64,000 bases of DNA from Ctenosaura bakeri (GCA_948474755.1 CAOLHI010000969.1:1-64000), one strand, 5' to 3'. Positions 9,553 through 22,089 are shown, counted from the first letter of the stretch. The notes: generated by a model not told the origin, from the letters alone. Translations and numbers: made by a program.

Positions 9553-11284
9553 TTCAGTGGCATCTGTTCTTCCTAGACTATCTGAAAACAAAAGCAGGCA
9601 GTATTTCATCTAGTAGTAGAGTGGTCTAGAATTCCATATTATGGAGGCTAGTCCACTATTGGAAGGGCTATCAGAGCATAGGTCTCTGTTTGAAGTCTAT
9701 CTCTGTCTAAGGAACCGTGCAATCTAAGTTTAAAGCTGAAAGAACTATAAGAAAGGGTTATGTAGGGATCTTATCTACAATGAACACCTGGACAACAGAC
9801 TGTGCAAACACACAGCTCACTTGATAGCAGACCACTGTCTGAGTTATTGTATTTCTAGAAATGCACTATAGAAATAATTTGTAACTTTCAATCTACATCA
9901 TATCTAGCAATGATGAACCCACATGTGTGCACATGCATATGCACATGTGTACATGCAATATATACTTTTCAAGGCAGTTCTTTTGCCCTAAGATTCCTCC
10001 CTCTTTTCCTGAGGACTGCAGAAGTGCAGCAAGCCCTGAGATCTGGCAATGCTATATAGGTCATAGGTAATTGCAAAGGGTCTGAGAGCCAATTTTATGG
10101 TGCTGGGATGCTTTGGGAGCTGCCTGGGTTGGCCAGTATACCACCAAGGAGAAGAAAACAGAAATGGCCAGAAATATATTTCTGTTTTTGAAAAACTTTA
10201 GAAAATGTTAAACAGAGGAGCAAGCTCCTGTAACTATTTAGATGGTGAACTGGTGTCTCCTGAGAGCTTCTAGAAAAGGCAATTTGCCTTTTTTGCCAGA
10301 TATAAGAGACCCTAAGAGTGTGGAGGGATCATCCTTGGGAAGCCACAGGGCTTTACTGTGCCTAGTCTGGATTATGATGGAGGATGACCAAATATGCATC
10401 GCTGAGGAAGAGAAAATGTGTCACCGAGTCAAAAGAGGAGATAGAGTGGCATACAATGTGTATTTTGGGCACTAATCTATATATTAGAAAATGTGCACTA
10501 ATCTATATTAGAAAGATGAAAATTTAGAAGTAATTACTATAATTTAGACAGAAATTTCATCCTCCTTAGTATAACAGGAAAGATGATGATTTGGTGGTCC
10601 ATGTGTCTGTTGAGTCTGCTGTCCGGATGCTAACTGTTGACAGACAATTAGACTGCTCCGTGTTCTCCATTCTTCTGGTTCCTTATCTTTAAAACAAACT
10701 CAGACTGGACAGTCCTTCAAATGGAAGACGCCTTCAGGCAGATCTGACAGACTTTCAGATAGAGGAGAATATAACACATGGGAATCCTAGTAGGTTAAGA
10801 AACATTTTTTAGTTAATCCCTGACTGTTCAAAATGGGAACAAGCTACCTGGAAATTCATTCCATCATATCTGAAGGTTTTCAAGGAAATAATAAATGTGT
10901 AAAAGTTATGCATGATTTCCATCAGGCTTGCACCAAATAGAGTGTAGCCTCTGCCATCATAGGAGGTTTAATACACTCCCCATTTTTGTGGTTTTGGAAA
11001 GGAACTACAGTAAATGAGGGAAGGAATGTGATCAGCCATCTCGAATCACAGAACTGGTGCTGATCTGCCTTGCAGAGTGCTAAAGTAATACAACTATCTG
11101 AAACTCACCAAGATCAGTAGCCAAACTTCCCATGATTTTAATGGGTATGGTTTCTACCTTATGTGATGTATTAGGTGTTGTTTTGTAACTTTAACCTGGC
11201 AGTTCTAGATCATTTGAACACATTTGAACGCATCAATAACTCTGAGATATGTTAACTTTTATATTATTTTAATGGGGATAACAG
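9553..11284. other. Unassigned sequence with one alternating purine-pyrimidine tract
   Basis: No gene seen. A frame at 10242-10475 has no family resemblance. Confidence 0.35.
9920..9957. repeat. 38-bp perfect alternating purine-pyrimidine tract
   Basis: Mixed CA/TG/TA steps alternate without a break, built from ACATGTGTGCACATGCATAT-like units. Such tracts can adopt left-handed DNA. No function is implied by the sequence alone. Confidence 0.8.
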
Positions 11285-11494
11285 ACAGATGATTCACCTA
11301 AATGTAAGCAAGAACTTCCTGATGGTGAGACCTGTTCAACAATGGAATATGCTGCTTGGGAGTGTGGTGGAGTCTCCTTCTTTGGAGGTTTTTAAGCAGA
11401 GGCTGGATGGCCATCTGTTGGGAGTGCTTTGAGGGTGTTCCTGCATGGCAAGGGGTTGGACTAGATGGCTGTTGTGGTCTCTTCCAAGTCTATA
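11285..11494 (+). mobile_element. CR1 LINE 3' end
   Basis: Typical CR1 tail: CAAGAACTTCCTGATGGTGA, GGAGTCTCCTTCTTTGGAGG, GAGGCTGGATGGCCATCTGT, GGGGTTGGACTAGATGGC, CTCTTCCAAGTCTAT. The copy is cut at its end by the TIR element at 11495. Confidence 0.9.
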
Positions 11495-11600
11495 GCCATT
11501 TCCGTACTATCCTGTTATAGCACTCTGATTCCACTTTCAACATCCTATGGAATCCTGGGATTTGTAGTTTACGGAGGGACCATCTGAAAACTGCATTTCA
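11495..11600. mobile_element. Palindromic TIR element, left half
   Basis: The left terminus GCCATTTCCGTAC, then CCACTTTCAACATCCTATGG and GGGATTTGTAGTTTA. The right arm is lost after about 11600. It was probably inserted at the CR1 3' repeat. Confidence 0.75.
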
Positions 11601-13600
11601 ATGCTTATAGTTACCAATACTATGATTGACAACGGAGATTGCAAAGTTACTTAAAAATTATATTTTGCAAGTGACTACGTTTAAAAGATTTTTACAGTAT
11701 TGAAAATAAATAAAATAATCGCTAAATGAGACTGCTGTAAGCTTTTGGCCTGTAGTATAAAAGATCCTTAAATCATGACACCACACCTGTAATGATAGAA
11801 GTAACATAATCAATTATAGTTACTTCATGAAAGGAATGAAGTTGTTTGTCATTACAATATAACTTAACTAAGCACTACTTATTGCCAAAGGAATTAATTT
11901 AAAGTAATTTGTTATTTGTAACCAGTTACTTCCAAGCACTCTTTGATACCTGCAAGTACTTTTACAACCTGATTAAAAATTTTACTCAGAAATATTTTGT
12001 GAAATGAGACTTAGTCTGGTAGGCAAGACTTAATATTTTAATGTTAGACTTGATGGTAGAACTCCTGATTTTTCTGGCTATATTACTGTGACTGAAAGGG
12101 AAGGCTTGGGATGACATGTCTCTTGTTTCAAGATTCCCTAGGTCATTGATTTTCCCACTTTAATTTTTGCACTAGCATTAATGGTAATTTTATGGGAATG
12201 TATACAATTGGAAAGATCTTATGATGAATTTCCTTCCACTGTCTGGTTTAACTGAACCAGTCAGCTGTAGAAAAAGCTTCTCTTGCATCCCAACTAAGTT
12301 GAAAAGCTGGTAAAGAGATTCCCTATTACAGTGACGCTAAGCATGAAATGTAAGCAGGGTTGCATATCCTGTATCTGTTATACGGAACCAGTTCTTGTTG
12401 CTGCCTGATTTATTGTTTTTGATGGCTGCATTATTCCAGCGTTTATGCAGAACCCAATAGGAGGTAAGGAATGCTATTCTTGTGGTGATAGATGTAACTT
12501 ATCATAAAGGTGAATGTCTTTTATGAGGCTACATTTTCCAGGAAAATTATCTTGGTAAGACAATATGCTGTAATTCTATGTAAAGAAGCACATATTTGCA
12601 CTTTATTTTGTGCTACATGTTCTGTGTCTGAAATTTGATACACACAAAATGGGAATACATCCTACTGAATACTGTAGTTGATTTTCAGGAAATATCCATA
12701 GGATCAGGCTATGAGTGTTTCGTTATTGTAAGGTACAGAGATAATAGCATAACTGAAGTAACTGACAGGAGGGCTTCATCAAAACCAAAAATTGTTCTAA
12801 ATTTTGGGACAGTTTGGAGGTATTTTAAAATGTAATTCAACAGCTGTGATTGAATCGGGGTTTTCACTTTACATTTTCATTTTTAAAAAAAGTTAAATTC
12901 AGGTTGGAATAACACGTATAATGTCAAAGCTGAAATCTATCAAACTGAAGGAGCTAGGCTACATTTTCAAACCTTTTCCAATTGTCAATTTAAGTTAATT
13001 GAAAGCGAAAGGTCTCGGATTCAGGATTGGGCCATTTAAACACAAGCGTGCTGCTTTCATTTCATAGAAGGGCAATCTCCCTCCACACACGTATTTTTAA
13101 AAGGTTCATTCATAATTCTCCCTTCACACTTCTATTGGAAATGACAGAATTCATTATTTTTGAGCTTCAAACTATTTTCCTCCAACTTGGGTGATGAATT
13201 GTATGAGATTTACTTCACAACATGACATGGCAGCCCTTGAGATTTTAAAATACTATGGGCTAGCTGCCTGCCCTTTGTAACTCCTCAGGAGAAAAAGTGG
13301 AGGGAACTTTAGACAAGATTCAATGTCTTACTACCCTGTAAGTAGCAGGCAAAGATTTTTGTGCAATGCTTGCAAGAGTTTTAGGATCTGGGATGGGATG
13401 GCAGTCATAGGCAATTTATTATTCAGTAATATTGGAAAGATAAAGAAGCTTATGCCATCTATTGTACCTGTTTTGTGTATAGTCCATGATCAAATAAGTA
13501 TCTCCTTCCACCTTCTATATCTTCTACATATATACAATAACTGGAAAAGTCTTGTTAATGATATCGATGCAAACTCCCACACTGCTGCTTGTCCTCCTCC
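11601..13600. other. Unassigned AT-rich sequence; possible conserved block near 12840-13100
   Basis: No repeat or gene recognised. Positions 12840-13100 have little decay signature and several short homeodomain-like TTAATTG/CAATTG words, so they are listed as a candidate regulatory block only. Conservation could not be tested here. Confidence 0.3.
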
Positions 13601-14055
13601 TGTTGTTGCGTTTGTTGTTGTTGTGCACCTTCAAGTTGTTCCCAGCTTAGGGAAACCCTAAGTGAACCTATTATGGGGTTTTCTTGGCAAGATTTGTTCA
13701 GAGGGAGTTTGCCTTTGCCTGCCTCTGAGGCTGAGAGAGTGCAATTTGCCTAAGGTCACCCACTGGGGCAATTTCTGCACTACACTGTTATAGTGCTATT
13801 ATTCCACTTTTAACATCCTGTGGCATTCTGGTATTTATGGTTTACTGAGGTCAGAGAGCTCTCTGGCTGAAAATTCTGCATGCCCCTCCCAAAACTGCAA
13901 AACTCAGGATTCCATAGGATGTTGAAAGTGGAATAATAGCACTATAACAGTGTAGTGCAGAAATAGCCTCAGTTATCATGGTTGAGGGAAAATTCAAACC
14001 CTGGTGTCCAGAACCATAATCCAACATCCAAACCACTACACCAGGCCGGCTCTTC
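13601..14055 (-). mobile_element. Sauria-type SINE split by a palindromic element
   Basis: The (GTT)n tail at 13601 is followed by GGGGTTTTCTTGGCAAGA, TTTGCCTGCCTCTGAGGCTG and GGTCACCCACTGGG. After the insertion it resumes with CTCAGTTATCATGG and ends CAAACCACTACACCAGGCCG. The two flanks align across the junction to one continuous SINE. Confidence 0.85.
13768..13967. mobile_element. 200-bp palindromic TIR element inside a SINE
   Basis: The left terminus GCAATTTCTGCACTACACTG and the right terminus CAGTGTAGTGCAGAAATAGC are inverted repeats. Flanks are CTGGG and CTCAG. The second is the expected CTGGG of the SINE with two changes, so a decayed 5-bp duplication fits. Length matches the copy at 39894-40093. 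Confidence 0.85.
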
Positions 14056-14080
14056 TACCAGACATGAAATCCTTTCTATG

Positions 14081-14499
14081 CCCCTTTCTGCACCTTACCT
14101 TTTTCCAGAGCTGGGGTATGGGGACCGCGTGAGCAGCCTCCAGCGAGAGGCTCTCGTGTCCCTGCTGCTTCAGCTCCACACGAGCGGCCTGCTCGCGCGA
14201 GAGCCCCACCTCTTCCTTCCACAGTGCAGCCTGGGAGTTTCCCAGGCTGCGCTGGGGCAGGAAGCGTGACTGGTGCGACTCCGGAAGCTCCGCACACCAG
14301 GTAAGTGTGCATGGGGCCCGAGAGCAATGCACGATCATGCACCATTTTTAGCTTTCAGCCGAAAATGAAAAGGTGCATGAGCGGCACCTGCTGGCCTCCA
14401 GAGCATCGCGCGATTGTGAGTGCGTCGTGCAGATCACTCCTCACAATCGCGTAACGCTCCAGGCGCCCTTTCGTATGGCAAATGCCATGCGGAAAGGGC
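14081..14499. mobile_element. 419-bp TIR element, CACCTTACCT subfamily
   Basis: It begins CCCCTTTCTGCACCTTACCT and ends GCGGAAAGGGC. Flanks are CTATG and CTAAG, four of five matching. Internal hairpins include CAGCCTGGGA/TCCCAGGCTG near 14226-14250 and a pair around GCGCGATTGTGAG/CTCACAATCGCG near 14407-14452. It shares length and subterminal blocks with 55495-55906. No transposase frame. Confidence 0.8.
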
Positions 14500-14564
14500 C
14501 TAAGTGTCTGTCTATTCATTGTTCATTAGACTTTCCTGTGGTATGCCATGCTTTACTGTAGGAG

Positions 14565-14742
14565 CTCTTTAACAATAGAATTGGATGATAGGGATCTTTC
14601 TTTCTTTGGAGATCATTAAGCAGTTGTTGGATGGGCATCTTTCAGGAGTGCTATAGTTGTGTATTGCTGCATGGCAAGGGGTTGCATTAGATGACCCTTC
14701 CGGTACCTTCCAACCCTAAGATTCTATGGTTCTATAACCAGC
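14565..14742 (+). mobile_element. CR1 LINE 3' end
   Basis: CR1 tail words TTTGGAGATCATTAAGCAG, TTGGATGGGCATCTTTCAGG, GCATGGCAAGGGGTTGCATT and terminal TTCTATGGTTCTAT. Confidence 0.8.
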
Positions 14743-14770
14743 GACATCTCTTACTTTTAAAATGTCTGAA

Positions 14771-14988
14771 GCCCATTCACAGTACACAGTAATAGCACTA
14801 TTATTCAGTTTAAGTACCATGTTCCATCCTAGGGAATCTTATGGTTTGTAGTTTGATGGGGCACTGGAGTACCCCTGGTGAGAATTCTAATTGCCCTTCC
14901 CTAAATTGCCACTTCTAGGATTCCATAGGAGGGAAACATGACTGTTAAAGTGGAATAATAGTGTTATAATTCTGTATTGTGAATGGGC
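14771..14988. mobile_element. Palindromic TIR element, diverged
   Basis: Termini GCCCATTCACAGTACAC and GTGAATGGGC. The arms hold AATAGCACTATTATTC and GTGGAATAATAGTG. The middle is more diverged than in other copies. No target-site duplication survives. Confidence 0.65.
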
Positions 14989-14992
14989 CCCA

Positions 14993-15045
14993 GGTCTCTC
15001 CAGCCCCAAGCCAACACTCTAATCACTACAAAAGTTGGCTCTCAT
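14993..15045 (-). mobile_element. Sauria-type SINE, 5' fragment
   Basis: CCAACACTCTAATCACTAC is again visible; only the tRNA-like end remains, directly after the TIR element. Confidence 0.5.
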
Positions 15046-15884
15046 ACTGCCTGTTCAAAGTATCTTGGTTCTACTGTAGCCATGTCATTTACTCCCTATA
15101 TCCCCCTACATGCTTCTTGAGTAATCACTGAGAGTGGGTGGGTGGGGGAAACCCACTAGTATTTCCAGCATGCTATCTCCAAATGGTTGGCATCCTTTGA
15201 TAGCTGACTAAAGTCTTCTTTCCTCCAAGATTCTAGAGTTCTTTCATCTTTGTGTAAGTAAGAAATGATTTAGCTATCATAAGACTTAAAAGAAAAGGCT
15301 TCAAATGTCCTAAGAAGGTATGGTTGCCCTTCTTGTGTAGACAAATTTCTTATGTCCTACTGCCACTACCTATAGCCAAACAGGTTTTTCAGGGCTTTGA
15401 AACAGAAGAAATCCTTGGAAAGAATAGGTTTGTCAGAAATAATAATAGGATGAGTAGAATACAGTGGGCAACGATGCTCCTATAAGACACCTTCTTTGCA
15501 TTTTGGAGGAAGGGGATTGAAACCCTGTTTTCACTGTCTCCAACTTCTGTGGGATCTCTCTTTTCCTCTTGGAATCCCTAGCTGGTATTCTCCATCCCTT
15601 GTCCATTCCTTGGCAGAAAGGTTTCTTTGTGACAATTTGACTTTAAAAAGAATGCAGAAACCCTGCTGATCTTTTAACAACAATGATATTATTAAATCAT
15701 GCAGAAGATGGGGGTCTTACATTTGGTTTGGTGGCTGAATTTATCAGTTCCTATTCTTTTTTGCTGCTGGTAAAATGTTTAAAAGTGACATTTGTAATGT
15801 GAGTCTTTTAAAACTCTTAGAAACTTGGCTGGGAGATTAACAAGAGGATCTGTGGTTTGTGTGAACATGTTCTATTGTTCTGAA
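15046..15884. other. Unassigned sequence
   Basis: No feature recognised. Confidence 0.35.
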
Positions 15885-16060
15885 CTGCTCATAGAATTTG
15901 AGCAATCTTTTAACTGCCATGGTTCCATCCTATGAAATCCTGTGAAGTTTTAGGGAAGGTATTTAGAAAGCTCAGGCAGAGAGCTCTAGTCCTCACCAAA
16001 CTGCAAGCTTCAGGATTCTGTAGAACGAAGTAATCAGTCCTAAATGATTGTGTCAGTCCT
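15885..16060. mobile_element. Degenerate relative of the palindromic TIR family
   Basis: TTCCATCCTATGAAATCCTG and GGCAGAGAGCTCTAG resemble the core of the 200-bp elements, with CAAGCTTCAGGATTCTGTAG as the opposite arm. The termini are lost. Confidence 0.45.
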
Positions 16061-16061
16061 T

Positions 16062-16142
16062 GTGTTGTGCTTGATGATTATGTTAAGCCACCTTAAGTCC
16101 CGTTCTGGAAGGAAAGTGGGATATAAATAAAATAAAATAAGT
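16062..16142 (+). mobile_element. LINE/SINE 3' tail
   Basis: TTAAGCCACCTTAAGTCCCG, then GGAAAGTGGGATATAAATAA and AAATAAAATAA. This is the tail form common to L2/CR1-mobilised amniote retroposons. 16143-16660 shows nothing. Confidence 0.6.
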
Positions 16143-16660
16143 AAAAATGTGTTGATCTTCAAGAAAAGCATGTTCTTCCTAACACTGAAATTTGGAAAAT
16201 CTGGTTGCATATGCATCACATTCTTTAATGCTTGTATGTAGTGTTGGTAGCAAGATGAAGAAAGAAAGGAGACCCTCAGACATATGCGTTTATTTTTAAA
16301 TTGAGCACAACATAGTAGGGTTTTCCTCTCAGGGTCACCCTTGAACAACTAATTTCATCTTGGTATCTGCTTCTGTTGTAACTTAATACTGCATTTTAGA
16401 TGGTTTGGTATACAATGTACTTATATTACTTAAGTTTCTCATCCTTTGGTTACTCAGTGTGATTGTGTGAGCTAATCCCATTGGGAAAGCATAGCATCTG
16501 AGGCAATACTATTCATGTTATTTGTTTGAGGATAGCTTGTGATATAGTCTTTCACTATTGTTTGGGGATAGTTCACGAGAACTATTAATCAAAGCTGATA
16601 ATCATGCATATGTCTAAACTGGAAAGGCCCTTATGTATTACATTACAGGCTACATTAGCA

Positions 16661-17345
16661 GGACTTCAGTTTCCAAATCATGTGGAGTAAGTAGTTCAAC
16701 TTTATTCTGCCCCTTTCTTCATCTGGAACGTTATGTCAGTTTTAGAAACTGTATCTTCAAGAAAGGTATAGATAAACTGAAATGGATTCACAGGAAGGTC
16801 AGCAATGTGCACAATGAGAAAGCTCAGGGAAAATTCACGACTTGGGCAGGGATGATATCATTGCCCTAATACTTTTTTTTTTATTATTATTATTATTATT
16901 TGTATCCCGCCTCTCCATATGGATCGAGGCGGCGAACAACTTACAAATAGCATGTATTTCGAAACTTTTCTATACATGCCCCCAACAAGCTGGGTACTCA
17001 TTTTACCGACCTGCGAAAGGATGGAAGGCTGAGTCAACCTTGGAGCCAGGCAGGATCGAACTCACAACCTTGTGACTTGCGGTACTGGCATTTAACCACT
17101 ACGCCACCAGGGCTCCAAATACTTGCAGTGCTCTCACATGAAACAACAGAAACACTTGTTCTGTGCTTCCCATAAGCCAGGACTATATCTAATGTGCTAC
17201 AGAACATAGATTTCAGAAGAACATTAGATGAAACTTTTTGATGACAGCAGTTTGACATCTACATAGAATGGTGGTGGGCTGTCCCTTGGAGACTTTGAAG
17301 CGGGGGTTCAGGAGCCATCTGATTGGGATGGTCTAGCCAATGGCA
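16661..17345 (+). mobile_element. CR1 LINE 3' region, split by a SINE
   Basis: The first part has the block TCTGGAACGTTATGTCAGTTT and AAACTGAAATGGATTCACAGG, decayed forms of the CR1 region that ends in the shared tail. After the SINE it resumes at 17118 and shows GGTGGTGGGCTGTCCCTTGG and GGAGCCATCTGATTGGGATG. The order fits one CR1 copy interrupted once. Confidence 0.75.
16875..17117 (-). mobile_element. tRNA-derived SINE inserted in CR1, AATACTT duplication
   Basis: On the + strand it opens with a T-run and (ATT)n, then TGTATCCCGCCTCTCCATAT. CTCATTTTACCGACCTGCGA follows, then GATCGAACTCACAACCTTG, and the tRNA-like 5' end TAACCACTACGCCACCAGGG. AATACTT occurs exactly at both borders (16868-16874 and 17118-17124). 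The (ATT)n tail and CCCGCCTC block are of L2/CR1 type, so an L2-like LINE probably supplied the machinery. Confidence 0.8.
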
Positions 17346-19413
17346 GCAGATGGTCCCTGTGTCAGTGTGGCAATAAATCCATAAGAGGTTTCCATCCATG
17401 CTTTCACAGTATTCTCCAGTGTTCTCAGTCCTATACCTTGATATATGTAAAATCTTAGATAGCCTCTTTAAAGCTGGTGAAAACCTGATATGGATTGCCA
17501 CCACTGGCAACTCACTGCATCAAGCAAGGAATTGGACTGCATCCAGCAAAGAGTCTGCAAGATTGCCTCTAATTTTTTAAATTTTAGGATTGTAAGCAAT
17601 ATGGCTTTTTCAGCATTCACACTGAAGACACAAAAGAGGTTTTCATCACAAATCCAAATTTAGCACAAAGCAATGCATGTGAGCACCTGAAACTGTATTT
17701 CAAAACTATCCAGTTGTTTCCAATACATCTCTGAGTTTCTGTCACTGATTTGTTAAAACAAGTCTCTCATCTTTACATTTTCCAAAAGGCGTTGTATAAA
17801 ATAGGAAATTGTCCTATCATCCATGATTAGCCCTGAAGCATTTCCCCAGTATTTTTCTAATGTAGAATGAGCCAGTGTGTTATATGTTTGAAGAATCTAA
17901 GATTATCCATAGCTGGATGGAAATCTGATGTGTGAGATGATACTGTCAGTGGCCAATCTCCCCCCACTGACGAGAAGCATTTAATTCTGTTATTGGTATA
18001 TGACATTCTAGATCACTGTTGAAAATCAATAAGCTGCTAAAGGTCAGCCTTACAGCTTGACCTAAATCCATTTAGAGCTACTTTATATACCTCATTAGTA
18101 ATGTAATTTAAGGGTAAAATGCCTTGCCCACATACTGTTATACAGTGTCATTAGTATGTTTATTTTTATTTTTCCCGTCACACAGCATCTCAATAACTGT
18201 GTATGTGCCCGGTGGTCTCTAGACACTTACATTTACAGAATAAATAGATCAGAGGTTTTCACATTGTGGTCCAGAAAGCTTTTCCTAGTGGTTTGCAAAC
18301 AACTGATGGATGACTTGATGGTATATCTTCTTCCTTATTTACAGAGGCAAATTGTATTAGGAGAAACTAAAAACCCATTTAAATATCTCTCCTCCCTATA
18401 TTCTCTATATGAGTAATTGCTGTAATTTCAAAATGATCTTAGGCACTTTAGGGCACAAGAAGTGAGCTTGTTCAGGAATGCCTGTCTAGGAAATAATTCA
18501 TGGTACAACCTATCATAACACAGGAAGACCTTTTCAAACAAGGAAATATGAAGTACAGTGTACTATTTGACATCAGATTGAAAGCAAGCTTTCTGTTGTA
18601 AGAACTGGGCTAACGGTACTTCTCTATTCAAGTATTATCAATTGGTGGCTTACTCTATGTATATGAAGTCCCCCTGTTCCCTGAATAAAGATGCCAGACA
18701 AATTAGTTGAACAAACACTCACAAATTTTGTTAACTTATTACAGAGCTCCATGAAGACAAACAATAGTATAATGAATATTTACCTGTTAGGAGACTTCTG
18801 GTAGTGTCCTATTGACATTATGATGGTGATGTCACCCTGTGGGGTGGGTCAACCAGTCACTGAATTGTATATTTCCTAGGAGCCCATGGATGCTTTATCC
18901 CACCTCTCTGGTCAGTATTGAAGGGTTATTCCTGCATGATCAAATGAATGCTGCCTTTCCTCATGCTCTAGAGGAAATGAATGTTCTTTGGCCTTACAGG
19001 CATCATGAGAAGTAGGCTGGGTTAATGAATCTTCAACCTCCAGCTACGTCAGGTTGCTCTCTATTGACCTACCTCAGTGACTACCAATTGTAACAACAAT
19101 TAAACTTGCCCAATAACAATATGCCATACACTGCTGCTAGCAGTTTGGAGGAGGCAAAAAGATATTCTGAAGACTGATCTAAATGCCTGCCTGAACTGCT
19201 TCTCTGAACCCAGGCAGAATTTGGGAGGGCATGGAATTCATGGAGCCACACAAGATGGAAAAGAGACTGGAGAAAAGCTAAAACTGTCTTAAAAAGCCTT
19301 AGTATTTCCTTGCTCACACTGGGTGCCACCATGCTTTGCAATCTAGGAGATTCCCATATGTCCCCATTCTACCTCTGACAGGAAGGGGCAAATCTGTGGC
19401 TACTGGGTGATTG
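17346..19413. other. Unassigned sequence
   Basis: The first 250 bases may carry a last trace of the CR1 tail (GGAATTGGACTGCATCC near 17527). No gene or clear repeat follows. Confidence 0.3.
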
Positions 19414-19455
19414 TCTTTGTTTTTTTTGTTTTTTTGTTTTTGTTTTTTTTTTTTT
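19414..19455. repeat. Interrupted poly-T tract
   Basis: Runs of T broken by single G. 19456-20207 shows no other feature. Confidence 0.9.
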
Positions 19456-20207
19456 GAAGTAAGAGCTCTGTAGTCTTGTAAGAGATAGATGTGTGACTTA
19501 AATAAACTGCAGCTTAGGTTACTTTCATGTCTCCTCTTCACACTCGTACATTAGTATGGAACATTTAAATTTTCCAGGGTCATACTTGCTTGCAGAATTT
19601 ATACAAGGCTAGACTTACAATGTAGGCATTCTGTGATATTGTTGCCTGCACATTTTATCCACTTGTAATGTACTCTATTTGTAATGGACCCAGTAATGGG
19701 GTCCTTTATTGTAGTAGCAATTGTAATATATTCTGCTCAGAAAACTCCCATGCTTGTTTTGGGGGGATGAACCATGAAGCAGTGAAGTTGCCCTACTAGG
19801 GGGAAATTAGAATTTCTTCTACTGAGAGGACACTAGAAGTTTTCACTGAAGTCAGGAAATGCCCCTCAGTACAAGAAGTATATGTTTAACCCTTACCCTC
19901 ATCCTAGCTATGACCCAAACCTTAATAATATATCAGTATTCTTGTAATTGTAGTTGGAAAGTGCAATAGCACTCAAGCAGAGCAAATCTGTTGTTTTAAT
20001 TCTAGTGCTTGTGAGTGAACGGGTCCAAAGGAGGCATAAGGGAATTTTTGTGTAGATTAGGGTGTCTTGTATTACTTACAGACATAAAAAGCATCCCAAT
20101 AGCAAGAGGGAAGATATAAATGAATTAAGACCTAAGTGAGGGAAACATTCTCATGCTGCTTTTTAAATGTTCTAAGAAACAAGCTTTTATTATATAAATT
20201 ATATTAT

Positions 20208-20259
20208 ATAAATTTCTGCTTACAATATATATATATATATATTGTAAGCAGAAATTTAT
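20208..20259. repeat. 52-bp perfect palindrome with AT centre
   Basis: The arms start ATAAATTTCTGCTTACAAT and meet in an (AT)n core. The reverse complement of the whole 52 bases is identical to itself. It can extrude a cruciform. 20260-22089 shows no further feature. Confidence 0.95.
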
Positions 20260-22089
20260 GGTTGGTTTATTTATATTCCTCATAGTGCAGTTCTAAGCTA
20301 GCAACTGACATCAACAATCTATAGTGTTTTTGGAGGAAGATCTTATTTTGTTTAATCCTTTTGTTGTTGTGAATTCTGCACTAGCTGAAATGGCTGCATG
20401 CTCCCAAAGCTCAGGTTTGTTGATGAATCAAAAAAGAATTTACAGAACCTGTGAGAATGGGACTCACAAGATTGGTTGTGGTCCACTTTCTCATTTGTGA
20501 TTTTCTGTCTCTCTCCCCCTTTTTCTTCCCCCTTCTTTTCATTTTGTTTGAGATTGAATTTTAGAAAGAGCTTTGTTCCAGACAGTAGCTTATGGCAGTG
20601 GGTTGCAGAGATGAGATTTCATTGAATCACAGAACTAATACACAAACAGAAAATATGTGAAAATTGAAATGACAAGCTAGAGTAGTTTGGTTGTTGGGGT
20701 AGATAAAAAAAAAAACCCCTAGGTTTGCAGGGAAATAAGAGGGAGAGGAGTATGTATGTTTGTGTGTGTGTTTTAACGGAACAGCCACAATTGTTAATGT
20801 GCATATATATCTTATAAACACTTATGAAAGAGACTTGTCATTTTCCTTATAACAGATAACAATGTTGCATTAACCCATAGTCCAATGCATTTGACAATAT
20901 GTGGCTATATCTGTCTGTCTGTCTACTTCTAATCTGTTTGCATTTTTAATATTTTTATGATTTGTCCATCATATTATCTGTTTGAGTCCAGTGGCAGAGA
21001 CTTTGTAGTTTAAAGTGGCTATCCATGGTCAGATAATTTGCTACATAGGTTTAAGTCGCTGCTGTGGCTGCTTGAAATGTCCAGTTTTCAGCCTCCATCT
21101 GGTCCTGTACTGTGCCCAGCTTATAGAAACCAAAGTGGTGCCCCATGTACCTTTGTGCTTCTGCAGTGTGTACCTTTGAACTTTCATCAAATTCAATTTA
21201 CCTTGAGGGTGCTTCCAATGAAGATTTTATTGTGCCCTGCCCCATTTATGAAATTTTATGAGGGGGTTTCCACCTAAGTATGAAATAGACACTTCATACC
21301 TTACTATTCTTATTTGGACTACAGATGCCTGACTTCCCAAGTGAGCATGGAGGTGTCTTCCATTTGTAACTCTTTCATATTTCCCATGCTTCTTCCATCA
21401 TTTTTCTTACGCCAGGGATTTTTTTTCAGTGCAGAATTTTACAATATCTTTTCGTTGGCCCTACTTGGAATCATCAATCTGGAAGGTCCCCGGGTTACAG
21501 TCAAAACTAATGGAAAATGGAGGTGAGAAGGAGGATCTGATACCCTAACTTTAGAACATACAAGTGATCCTTAAAAGCAGATGCATGATGCTTCAACTTC
21601 AATTATACAGGGGCACTAGGAGAGAGGCTGATTATCTATTTCACCGCACATCAGTTTTAAAATGTCCTCAAAGGTCTGCACTGACAAAATAAGCTGCTAA
21701 TCAACAAGAGTGAAGAAGTTCTTAACAGAGCCACCACTGAAAGATCACTGTCCTCTGTACTCAGAAATGTAATTGCTTTAATTAACAGCACAAGAGCAAA
21801 AAACTATTCTAATGCCAGAGGTGCACAAAATGGGCAACACACCTCTTGGGATGGATAACAGATAACTTTTTTTTTTCCAAACTAGAAATTAACTTCCAAT
21901 CACTTCTGGTTTGGGGGGAGGAGGAAACAAAACATTTTTCAGCAGGGATCAGTGGATGTATTCAAGGTGTCTAAATTGGTCTGCAGGCCCCCAAAAGTTG
22001 TCTATTCCCTCCCCAAGCACATTGACAGATTCAAATGGGTGAGGCTGGTTCTCTAGGTAATCTCTTTACAGGTCATTTAATGCTGTAAA

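Noticed and set aside
16875..17117. tRNA gene
   Set aside because: The tRNA-like part is a SINE head; no complete cloverleaf is present, and the element is flanked by a duplication.
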